A stretch of 64,000 nt of DNA, taken from NCBI GenBank assembly GCA_963830385.1, contig CAWHMD010000006.1:124001-188000 (forward strand). The letters run 5' to 3'. Positions 1-7,583 of the stretch are shown here, piece by piece (position 1 is the stretch's first letter; each line of letters starts with the position of its first letter). The translations under genes and the position numbers were made by a program. The notes below the pieces were generated by a model. It did no database searches. It was given only the letters and a program-made list of their open reading frames with translations, and was not told the origin of the DNA. Source of the DNA: Bog-532 sp963830385. Lineage in GTDB: Bacteria > Actinomycetota > Actinomycetes > Streptosporangiales > Streptosporangiaceae.

Positions 1-233
1 CCGCGCTGGTCGTGGTGCGGAGCACGGGCCGGTATCCGCCCGACGGCCCGGCCGCGGGTGAGACGGTCGAGCGCCTGAAACCGGGCCTGATCACCCCGGA
101 TCAGCCTCTGACGATCTCGGTCGACACGGCGAAGGGGCCAGCCTGGCTGGCCTGCTTCGTCGATCCGGGTGCCCCCCAGACTGAAACTGTTCTCCTCTTT
201 CCTCCCCCAGAGGCGGAAATGAGGCTCCGATGA
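1..233 (+). CDS. C-terminal end of an unidentified protein (cut by window start)
   Basis: An open frame enters from the left edge and ends in TGA at 231-233. About 77 residues are visible. They are rich in short hydrophobic stretches alternating with polar residues (PLTISVD, PAWLACFVD, ETVLLFPPP), which looks like beta-strand structure; I recognise no family. The stop overlaps the ATG of the zinc-ribbon GTPase gene (ATGA, 230-233), so it is the upstream member of the same operon and is probably translationally coupled to it. Its own start and main domain lie outside the window. Confidence 0.6.
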   Translation, partial: ALVVVRSTGRYPPDGPAAGETVERLKPGLITPDQPLTISVDTAKGPAWLACFVDPGAPQTETVLLFPPPEAEMRLR

Positions 234-1462
234 GATTGCTGCCCGGACCACCGGCCTGGTGCCCGTACTGCTACGAGGAGATTTCGCGGCAGGCGGCGTG
301 GTTCCGTTGCACCGGCCAGATCAATGCCCAGGGGAAACGCTGCGCACTGCAAGCTGACGAGGTGCTGCGCAGCCACACCGGCTACACCGGGGAACTCCCG
401 CCGCCCTTCGCCACCAAGGGCCGGCCCAGGTCGGAACGTTGCCCCACCTGCGGAGGCGACACGACCATCTGCATCTGCCCCATCTGCCACAGTCGGCTTC
501 CTATTCACTTCGGGCGGGTCGGCAGTCACCTCATCGTGCCGGTCGGGGGCAAAGAGGCCGGGAAAACCGTGTTCATGACGGTGCTGATTCACGAGCTGAT
601 GCATCGCACCGGGCAACGGCTCAACGCCGCCATCGCCGGAGCTGACAACGAAACCCGCCAGCGGTACACCAGTGACTACGAGCGGCCGCTGTACCGCGAA
701 GGCAGTCTGCTGGGCCCCACCCAGACGGCGGGAGAGCACAAAAAGACGCCACTCGTCTTCCGGTTCACTAATCAGGCCCACCGGGCCCGGGGTCCCGATG
801 GCAACCCGGGCCGGTCACGTGCCCCGGGCCACGGCCAGGCGCAGCACACGCTCCTGTCCTTTTTCGATGCGGCAGGTGAGGATCTGAAATCTGAGCAGTC
901 CATGGAACAGGATGCCGCGTACCTGACCGCCGCCGACAGCATCATCCTGCTGCTTGATCCGCTTCAGATGCGCGGCGCGCGGGAACGGGCCCAGCCTGGA
1001 ATTCAGCTCCCGGCCCCCGCAGAGGAACCGGCCGCCGTCCTGGAGAACGTCACCAGCCGCTTCCTGTCAGCCAGAGGAAGCAAACCAGGGCAGCCCATCA
1101 GCAAACCCCTCGCCATCGTCTTCACCAAGATGGATGCGTTCCGGCACGATCTCACGCCGACCAGCCCGCTGCGGCGCCTGCCCGCCCACGAAGCGAACTT
1201 CGATGAGCGCGACAGCCTGTACGTACACGGTGAAATGCGGCGCCTCCTGTTCCAGTGGGACGGGGAACGTATCGACCAGATCGCCCGGGACAACTACTCC
1301 AGCTACCGCTATTTCGGGGTATCGGCGCTCGGCGAAGCACCCACGCCCGGCAGGGACGGCGCAGCACCGAGGCAGGTATCTCCCCGCGGCATTCGCCCCT
1401 ACCGAGTCGCAGACCCCTTCCTGTGGCTCCTCGCACGCTACGGGATCATCCCGGTGAGTTGA
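230..1462 (+). CDS. Zinc-ribbon TRAFAC-like GTPase (double-GTPase type, partner of GAP1)
   Basis: This 410-residue protein has two Cys clusters before the nucleotide-binding domain: CPYC at residues 11-14 with C27 and C38, then CPTC at 71-74 with CICPIC at 81-86. These look like zinc ribbons. The GTPase core follows: a P-loop GGKEAGKT at about 106-113, a switch-II-like DAAGED at 213-218 and a base-recognition-like TKMD at 299-302. There is no transmembrane segment, so it is probably cytosolic. Known family behaviour: such GTPases occur beside GAP1 proteins in NTP-dependent conflict systems. Here GAP1 starts 11 nt downstream and a second GTPase follows, which fits. The start overlaps the previous stop. 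The GTP-binding assignment is firm; which double-GTPase subfamily it belongs to is inference. Confidence 0.8.
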   Translation: MRLLPGPPAWCPYCYEEISRQAAWFRCTGQINAQGKRCALQADEVLRSHTGYTGELPPPFATKGRPRSERCPTCGGDTTICICPICHSRLPIHFGRVGSHLIVPVGGKEAGKTVFMTVLIHELMHRTGQRLNAAIAGADNETRQRYTSDYERPLYREGSLLGPTQTAGEHKKTPLVFRFTNQAHRARGPDGNPGRSRAPGHGQAQHTLLSFFDAAGEDLKSEQSMEQDAAYLTAADSIILLLDPLQMRGARERAQPGIQLPAPAEEPAAVLENVTSRFLSARGSKPGQPISKPLAIVFTKMDAFRHDLTPTSPLRRLPAHEANFDERDSLYVHGEMRRLLFQWDGERIDQIARDNYSSYRYFGVSALGEAPTPGRDGAAPRQVSPRGIRPYRVADPFLWLLARYGIIPVS

Positions 1463-1473
1463 GTGAGGCCGGA

Positions 1474-3831
1474 ATGGCATTTCAGCAGCTCTACTACACC
1501 TCGTGTGAGCATGGCCTGAGCGGATACGCCGGGTACCAGTTCAACGCGATCACACCCGGCATCCCGGCCGCCGTGCTGCGGGAGGTGGAAGAGCGCACGC
1601 TCTACGAACCACCCCGCTGGCGGGTGACCGGCCCCGATGTCAGCGAGCCGGAAGCGCAACCGGTCGCATTTTCCTACCGGGTCAGCGAGGCAACCGGCGC
1701 GAGGATCATCACTCACGTCGTGTTCGCGGGCACAGATTATTCAGGTCGTCCCGGCAACTACTTCGTGCACGCTCTGGTCAGCAGTACGCCGCAGCAGGAC
1801 CTGGGCGCTCTGCTGCCGGTGGATCTGTGGGGGGCGTCCTGGTGGCAGAGCGCTCCGATCAGCGACACCGAACTTCCGGAGATGGCGGGACCGCTGCCGC
1901 GCGGCATCGTCGACCAACCCAGCGTCCAGGCGTTCCTCAGCGCCCACGGAGCCCAGGACGTGCTGGCGGAGCTACTGACGGCGATCGGCCGGGCCATGGC
2001 CGGAGAGCGGCCGGTCCTGATCGCCAGTCAGGACGCGAACGAGAACGTCTGGTGGATCGCGGCCGCCTCCTACCTGATGGGAGAGCACCTGGCGCCCCGG
2101 ATGACGTTCACCACCTACAGTCACCGGCCCGGCTACGCCGGCTACCACCTGGTCGGGGTGGTGGCCGGCGCGCTGCCGGCCGAGGCAGGCGGCAGTTTCC
2201 AGCTGTTCGATTTCACCTCCGGACGCCGGCCGGGCCACGAGCCGCATCCGATGGCCACCATCCTGGCCGACACCGGCGTACTGGCGGTACCTGGGCTGTG
2301 GCAGCAGGCGGCCGTTTTTGCGTCCGGAGCCGAGGAGAACCTGGACGACTGGCTTGCTCCCGTCGCCCTCGCCGCCGGTTTGCTGGGCCGGAAGCTCTCC
2401 GCGGGCGAGGTCGACACGGTCGCGCGCTGGCTGCCCGGCGCCTGCAGCTGGCTGCCCCCGCAGCACGCCGAGATCGCCCTCGGCGCGGTGCTCGGCCAGC
2501 TGAACGGCGAGCTACCTGCCGATCGGCTGGCGGGCCTGCTGAGCGTGGCCCAGCAGCTGCGAGCTGCGGCCCATGCGGAACAGCTGGAGCGCATCCTGGC
2601 CGGCCGGGCCATCGCCAGTATCACCCGCGGGCAGCAGGCTCAGCCGTTGCCGCTGACCGGCTCGGCCGCCGCAGCCGCCCAGAACCAGGTCATCCAGGCT
2701 CTGGACGGCGTCGCGCCGACGGTGGCCCGGGATCTGCTGGACTGGGCCGAGGCCTCCGGCGTCAAGCTTCCCGACGCTGAGCTGGCACGGTACGGACGGA
2801 CCTGGATCGATCCCGCCGCGCCAGCGCACGACGTGGTCCCGGTCCTGCTCAAACACCCGGCCGTTCTCCGCGGGCTCCTCGAACGCCTGGCCGCCGAGCC
2901 TGCCGAGATTGCCACCGCAGTCCTGGCCGGACCGGTCGGAGCTCAGCTCACGCGCGACGATCTGGCCACTCATTCTGAGCTGACGGAACTGTGGCTACTC
3001 CAGTCCGCGCTCAACGGCAGCATCCCGCCGCTGCGAGCCCTCGATGAAATCGTCGACGTCCGGGCCGGAGCCGCACGTTCCCCGCTGGTCGACGGGTCCC
3101 TGCTGCACCTCCTGTGGCCGAGGGGCTGCCCGGCCGGGCAGGTCATCGAACTGCTGGGCGTCATGACCGACCCGCCCAGGCCGGACATCCTGGACTGGTT
3201 CGCCGGGGAGGTCAGGGGCATCTCCACGCGCGGGACCAGCGTGGACGACTGGGTCACCCTCGCTCAGGCCCTCAGCGAGCACCCGATCCTGGCCATGCTG
3301 CCGGACGCTGAAGCGCGGTCGGTTGACTGTGTCATGCGGGTGGTGCCGCTTCTGCAGCGGGCCTACCTGGCGGACCCTGCGCCCGATCCAGACGTCTTCG
3401 CTCAGCTGTTCGCTGAGTACACAGCCGCCGCCGGCACGATGCGGGCCCTGCTCCAGCGCGATTTGCCCGTCCTGCTCGGCCGGGCCAGCCCTTTAGGCGG
3501 TGCCGTGCGCGGTTGCCCGGAACACGTTGCCGTGGCCTTCGGCCGAGAGGTGACGGAGCGACTGGCGCCGCTGCACGCTGACGTCGCCCTCGCGGCCAGG
3601 GTTTTCACCGCCCGGAAGCACCCTGACGTGCTCGCCCAGCCCGGCCTCGTCCACTCCCTCACCGCCGCGTTCAACCAGGTGCGCAGCTGGCGGCGGCGAG
3701 ATCTCGCGGCGCTGGCCGAGATTCTGGACCAGGACGACGCGGCGGCGCAGGAGTTCCAGGCGTGGCGGAACGAACGCCCCAGCCTGGTCCGGAAACTCTT
3801 CCGCACCGGCCCGGGTTCCCCGAACCCGTAG
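1474..3831 (+). CDS. GTPase-associated protein 1 (GAP1-like)
   Basis: A 785-residue protein whose N-terminus (MAFQQLYYTSCEHGLSGYAG) matches my recollection of the N-terminal domain of GAP1 proteins, which sit between paired GTPases. The rest is long, Leu/Ala-rich and helical, without P-loop, catalytic or membrane motifs, consistent with the middle and C-terminal GAP1 domains. Its role is inferred to be scaffold or regulator of the two flanking GTPases. I chose ATG 1474 over an earlier in-frame start at 1255 because the longer form would run over 200 bases into the preceding GTPase gene, while 1474 has GAGG about 6 nt upstream. The next gene starts 34 nt after the stop. Confidence 0.75.
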   Translation: MAFQQLYYTSCEHGLSGYAGYQFNAITPGIPAAVLREVEERTLYEPPRWRVTGPDVSEPEAQPVAFSYRVSEATGARIITHVVFAGTDYSGRPGNYFVHALVSSTPQQDLGALLPVDLWGASWWQSAPISDTELPEMAGPLPRGIVDQPSVQAFLSAHGAQDVLAELLTAIGRAMAGERPVLIASQDANENVWWIAAASYLMGEHLAPRMTFTTYSHRPGYAGYHLVGVVAGALPAEAGGSFQLFDFTSGRRPGHEPHPMATILADTGVLAVPGLWQQAAVFASGAEENLDDWLAPVALAAGLLGRKLSAGEVDTVARWLPGACSWLPPQHAEIALGAVLGQLNGELPADRLAGLLSVAQQLRAAAHAEQLERILAGRAIASITRGQQAQPLPLTGSAAAAAQNQVIQALDGVAPTVARDLLDWAEASGVKLPDAELARYGRTWIDPAAPAHDVVPVLLKHPAVLRGLLERLAAEPAEIATAVLAGPVGAQLTRDDLATHSELTELWLLQSALNGSIPPLRALDEIVDVRAGAARSPLVDGSLLHLLWPRGCPAGQVIELLGVMTDPPRPDILDWFAGEVRGISTRGTSVDDWVTLAQALSEHPILAMLPDAEARSVDCVMRVVPLLQRAYLADPAPDPDVFAQLFAEYTAAAGTMRALLQRDLPVLLGRASPLGGAVRGCPEHVAVAFGREVTERLAPLHADVALAARVFTARKHPDVLAQPGLVHSLTAAFNQVRSWRRRDLAALAEILDQDDAAAQEFQAWRNERPSLVRKLFRTGPGSPNP

Positions 3832-3865
3832 ACGGTCATCCAGGCAGCGACGAGGGGGCTGAACC

Positions 3866-5410
3866 GTGCCGGTGCTTTATTTCCTGCTCGTGGTCGTGGT
3901 CATCGTGCTCGGTGCCGCGGCGGCCGCGCTCTACCTGGCCTACGTCGCCTGCGCGGCCGCGCTGGCCGCGGTATGCGCTGTTGCCGCCTACGGCGTCGGG
4001 CTGCCCATTGCCTACCTGGTCAGCCTGGGTCAGGTGCTGGTCGTCCGGTCGCCCGCACTGACCGAACCGGGATGGTGGCCGGAACTGCCCGAAAACCCCG
4101 ACCCTGCGATACTGCAGTATTTCTACGGGCCGGCCCTGGCCGACGCGGTGCATGCCGCTGGGGTCGGTCGGGCCCACGGGCGTGAACTGTGGCAGTACGG
4201 CTGGGGCAAAGTCCGGTCGTGCTTTGGCGCGGACCTGTTCATCATCACCGCACCCCTGGGAGCCGGTGCTTTCCTGGGGATGGCAGCGGGCACGGTGCTC
4301 GGCGCCACCGCTGGCGGCGTGTGTGCTGTCGTCGATCTCTTGGCCATCGCCGTGTCAGCCACCTGCGTACGAGTAGCCGGACTCATCGTGCGCGGCGCTG
4401 ACTCCGCCGTGCTGCGGGTCAAAAACATCAAGATGACCTGCCCGCATTGTCACGAGCGGATCATCTACCCGTCGTATGAGTGCCCCTCGGCGGACTGCCC
4501 TGAGCGCCACCGTGACGTACGACCGGGCCGGTTCGGCATTCTGCGGCGACGCTGCCAGTGCGGCCAGCCAATGGCCACCCTGCTGCTGTTCGGCTCCGCG
4601 CAGATGAGTGCCTACTGCCCGAACTGCGATAATGCGCTGGAGCATCGTCCGGGTAAATGGCCTGAGATGGTACTGCCATTCTTCGGCGCGGTCGGGGCGG
4701 GCAAGACCCGGCTGCTATTCAGCATGGTGACAATGCTCATGCGGGGGGACCCGGAGTCGCTGGCCGCCGAATTTGGCGACTCAACAAGTGCTGACCAGCT
4801 CAGCGGGGCCGACGAATTGCTGGACCGTGACACGGCCACGACCAAGACCCCGGCGAGACAGCTGCCCCGCGCATTCGTCTTCCGCCTGAAATCCGGGAAC
4901 AGCACCTGGACCCTGCACATGTTCGATGCAGCCGGCGAGTACTTTTCAAGCCCGGAACGCATTCAGGAACTGCGGTACCTCAACAAGGCGGACACCTTCA
5001 TCCTCGTCATCGACCCGTTGTCCGTCGAGGCCTTCTGGGACAGGCTGCTACCCAGTCAGCAGTCCGCGCTGGCGCCGGTGCGTTCGACCGCCCTCTCCCC
5101 CGAACTGGCCTACCAGCACACGCACCAGGAACTGGAGGGCATGGGCATACAGCTGAGGAAGGCGCGGCTGGCGGTCGTCTTTAGCCGGGCTGACCTGATC
5201 GAGAAGCCGGACGATGACGTGGCGTCCTGGGCGACCCATGAGCTCGGCGTCGGCAACCTGGTCCGCTCGGCCTGCCTCAGTTTCGGGGAAGTCCGCTTCT
5301 TCCGGACCGCCGCCGTGATCGAGAACCACGTCCTGAATGAGTCCATCGCAGCTCTTCTGGGCTGGGCGCTGGCCCGCGAAGGCATGAACGACCCCGGGGG
5401 GCAGCCATGA
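3866..5410 (+). CDS. Membrane-anchored zinc-ribbon GTPase (second double-GTPase)
   Basis: 514 residues starting at GTG with a GAGGGGG ribosome site about 7 nt upstream. Strongly hydrophobic segments lie at residues 1-57 (two or three helices) and 123-175 (two helices), so the protein is probably in the cell membrane. They are followed by Cys pairs typical of zinc ribbons (CPHC 192-195, C206/C211, C230/CQCG, CPNC 251-254). The GTPase core has P-loop GAVGAGKT at 274-281, DAAGEY at 354-359 and SRAD at 440-443 in the place of NKxD. It shares the DAAGE motif with the first GTPase of the operon but adds the membrane anchor, suggesting a cytosolic/membrane pair held by GAP1. The stop overlaps the ATG of the next small gene. 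Confidence 0.8.
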   Translation: MPVLYFLLVVVVIVLGAAAAALYLAYVACAAALAAVCAVAAYGVGLPIAYLVSLGQVLVVRSPALTEPGWWPELPENPDPAILQYFYGPALADAVHAAGVGRAHGRELWQYGWGKVRSCFGADLFIITAPLGAGAFLGMAAGTVLGATAGGVCAVVDLLAIAVSATCVRVAGLIVRGADSAVLRVKNIKMTCPHCHERIIYPSYECPSADCPERHRDVRPGRFGILRRRCQCGQPMATLLLFGSAQMSAYCPNCDNALEHRPGKWPEMVLPFFGAVGAGKTRLLFSMVTMLMRGDPESLAAEFGDSTSADQLSGADELLDRDTATTKTPARQLPRAFVFRLKSGNSTWTLHMFDAAGEYFSSPERIQELRYLNKADTFILVIDPLSVEAFWDRLLPSQQSALAPVRSTALSPELAYQHTHQELEGMGIQLRKARLAVVFSRADLIEKPDDDVASWATHELGVGNLVRSACLSFGEVRFFRTAAVIENHVLNESIAALLGWALAREGMNDPGGQP

Positions 5411-5514
5411 CTAAGCCCGCCGAAGAGCGCTGTTACCGAGGGCCGCGGTGGTACGTGTTCGGCGCGACGGTGGCCACCCTCATCACACTGATCGTTCTGC
5501 TGCTCATGCTCTGA
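5407..5514 (+). CDS. 35-residue single-pass membrane peptide
   Basis: A very small frame, ATG at 5407 overlapping the TGA of the membrane GTPase (ATGA), stop at 5512-5514. It has a charged N-terminus (MTKPAEERCYRG) and one hydrophobic helix (VFGATVATLITLIVLLLML) reaching the C-terminus. The overlap with the upstream stop, the clean hydrophobicity and its place in the operon support it as real. It may be a subunit or regulator of the membrane GTPase or a small toxin-like membrane peptide; neither can be shown from sequence. Confidence 0.6.
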   Translation: MTKPAEERCYRGPRWYVFGATVATLITLIVLLLML

Positions 5515-5606
5515 GGTATGGCCAGACGGCCCAGCCTGAACCATTATCAGGATAGGCCGCATGCGACCTTGCTGACCTTTCAGCCGCACGAATGCGGGGA
5601 GCAGCA

Positions 5607-7583
5607 ATGGACTTTCCTGACCAGCTCAAGAAACCAGCACCCACCAGGCATCCGGGTCTCGACGCTCTCGGCGACTTTCTGTGGGAGGCGGCGTGCCGGG
5701 ACGCCGACGCCGAGCAGTTCCTGCTGGCATTCCACCTCGATCGCGTTGAGCGGGATCCGGTGCAGGCGGCTCAGCGGCTGCTCGGTGAGGGACTGCCGGC
5801 CGACCCCGGGATGAGGTACCGGGCGATGCGGCTGCTGGCGAGCGTGGATGCGCCCAGCGCTGACAACCTGCGGATTCGAGGCGGCCGCCCGTACGGCCCG
5901 CCGGGGCGGAGCGGCTCTCCGGGGCCAGAGGGGCCGCCGGGCCTGGGCGGCCCGCCCGTCGGCCGGGAGGGAGAGCGGAGCTGGGCCCTCGGGAGGCTGA
6001 AGCAGCGGCTGGCTGGCATCAGCATGATCTGCATCACCGGCCCGGCCGGGGTGGGTAAGACGCGCCTCGCCGAGGAAATCGTGGGCGCCTGTGAGCAGAC
6101 AGGTTCCGGCCCGCGGCTGCAGGTCCGGCTCAGCCGTCCAGTGGCCGGCCTGGAGCTGCGGCCGTCGGCCATAAAGCCATCTGACGCGTTGCTGGAGCTG
6201 CTGCGGCAGCTCGGTGTGCCCGAGGCGGACGTGCCGGCTGGACTGGATCAGCGGAAGGCCCGCTACGCAGACACGTTGACGGGGCGGCGCCCGGTCATCC
6301 TGATCGACGGGGTGATCGACGAGAGCCAGGTTCTCGAGCTGCTCCCGCCGGCCGGCGGCACGGTGGTGGTCACCAGTCGCCGGCCGTTGCCGGGGCTCTT
6401 CGGCGGAGCCGCCTGGCATTTTGCCCTCAGGCCGCTGCAACCGGCTGGATCCCGGCTCCTGATCAAAGAGTGCTTCCAGGCGATGGATCTGGTCCCGGAC
6501 GATGTCACCATCGCAGCGATCACCGAAGCAGCCGGTGGTATGCCGGCACCGACCATTGTTCTGTCACGCTGGATGGCGGCATCAGCTAAAGCCGAAATCG
6601 CTCACAACGAAACGCCCGAAGCGGCCGTCCTTGAGGCCTTGGCCAGGCTCCGCAGCGCCTTCCTTGACAGGAAGAATGCCCTGGGCGAGCTGCCCTTGCA
6701 CGAAATCCCCGCCTTCGCGGCCGTGACCGCAGTCTTTGACCTCCTGAGCGAAGACCAGCGCGCTGTCGTGCGAGCCCTGGGTCTGCTGCGGCTGCCGGAG
6801 GCTGAAGCCAGGATCGTAGGCATCGCCGGCGGGCTGAGTGACGACCGGGCCCAGGCGGCTCTGCAGGAACTGGCTGGCCTGGGCCTGATCGCGAAGGCCG
6901 GTACCGGCCAGAGCTGGAGGCTGGATCCGCACGTGGCGGACTACGCCCACGCCGATGCGCTGCTCTCCGGCCAGCTCGAACAGCCCGGTTTCCGGGAGAT
7001 GCTCGGTCGGCTCACCGACGCCTACCGCGTGCGGATCACGGACCTGCGGGACCTGATGCGGGAACCGCAGGAGGGCCAGCTACGCGACTGGTGCGAGGCA
7101 GCATGGAGCCGCGAACGAGACTGCGTCGCGGCCGTGTTCCACGTTGCCGTTGATACCGGGCAGTCGGCTCTGGCCCACGAGCTGGCCGACATCTTCATGG
7201 AACTGGACAGCTTCACCGATGCGGATGAGAGCGGCTGGCAGGACATCAGCCATTACCTGGATCCCGTCTTGGCGATCGCCCGGGCCGCCGGTGACCGCGA
7301 GCTGGCGTCCAGCGCCCTGGAGCGGTTCGCGATCGACGCCGACCGTCAGGGTGACACCACCGGTGCGGACGCATTGCGAAGTGCGGCGAGCGCGGTCCGT
7401 GAGGGACACAGCCCGCGGTTCGAGCGGGCGGGAACGCGCGGCCTGGACCCGGAGGGCGCAGAGGGTCCCGTCCGCGTCCCCGTGCCCTCCGACGGCCTGG
7501 CCACGGTCGAGGAGACCGTGGCGCAGTCGGGTGTGACCGCCCCGGGCCCGGTTATTTTCGGGGCGAAAGCTCAGGCCCGGTGA
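5607..7583 (+). CDS. STAND/NB-ARC-like NTPase with N-terminal adaptor-like domain
   Basis: 658 residues. The first ~85 residues form a compact helical domain resembling the small effector-associated (death-like) adaptors of bacterial conflict proteins. A Gly-Pro-rich linker follows, then an NB-ARC/STAND module: P-loop GPAGVGKT, Walker-B-like VILIDG, sensor-like TVVVTSR and a GLPL-like GGMPAPT. After the winged-helix region the protein continues helical to a low-complexity tail, without a clear TPR, WD40 or enzyme domain. Members of this class act as NTP-driven signal switches. ATG 5607 is preferred to 5592 because GGGGAG lies 7 nt before it. The stop overlaps the next start (GTGA). Which partner it senses or recruits is unknown. 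Confidence 0.8.
   Translation: MDFPDQLKKPAPTRHPGLDALGDFLWEAACRDADAEQFLLAFHLDRVERDPVQAAQRLLGEGLPADPGMRYRAMRLLASVDAPSADNLRIRGGRPYGPPGRSGSPGPEGPPGLGGPPVGREGERSWALGRLKQRLAGISMICITGPAGVGKTRLAEEIVGACEQTGSGPRLQVRLSRPVAGLELRPSAIKPSDALLELLRQLGVPEADVPAGLDQRKARYADTLTGRRPVILIDGVIDESQVLELLPPAGGTVVVTSRRPLPGLFGGAAWHFALRPLQPAGSRLLIKECFQAMDLVPDDVTIAAITEAAGGMPAPTIVLSRWMAASAKAEIAHNETPEAAVLEALARLRSAFLDRKNALGELPLHEIPAFAAVTAVFDLLSEDQRAVVRALGLLRLPEAEARIVGIAGGLSDDRAQAALQELAGLGLIAKAGTGQSWRLDPHVADYAHADALLSGQLEQPGFREMLGRLTDAYRVRITDLRDLMREPQEGQLRDWCEAAWSRERDCVAAVFHVAVDTGQSALAHELADIFMELDSFTDADESGWQDISHYLDPVLAIARAAGDRELASSALERFAIDADRQGDTTGADALRSAASAVREGHSPRFERAGTRGLDPEGAEGPVRVPVPSDGLATVEETVAQSGVTAPGPVIFGAKAQAR
5895..5957 (+). 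repeat. Collagen-like Gly-X-Y run inside the STAND protein
   Basis: Seven consecutive Gly-X-Y triplets (GPP GRS GSP GPE GPP GLG GPP) join the adaptor-like domain to the NTPase domain at about residues 97-117. Such runs can form rigid or trimerising linkers; here it may only be a flexible spacer. Confidence 0.8.

Noticed and set aside
1255..3831. An 858-codon version of the GAP1-like protein
   Set aside because: It would overlap the GTPase gene by over 200 bases. The conserved N-terminus starts at 1474.
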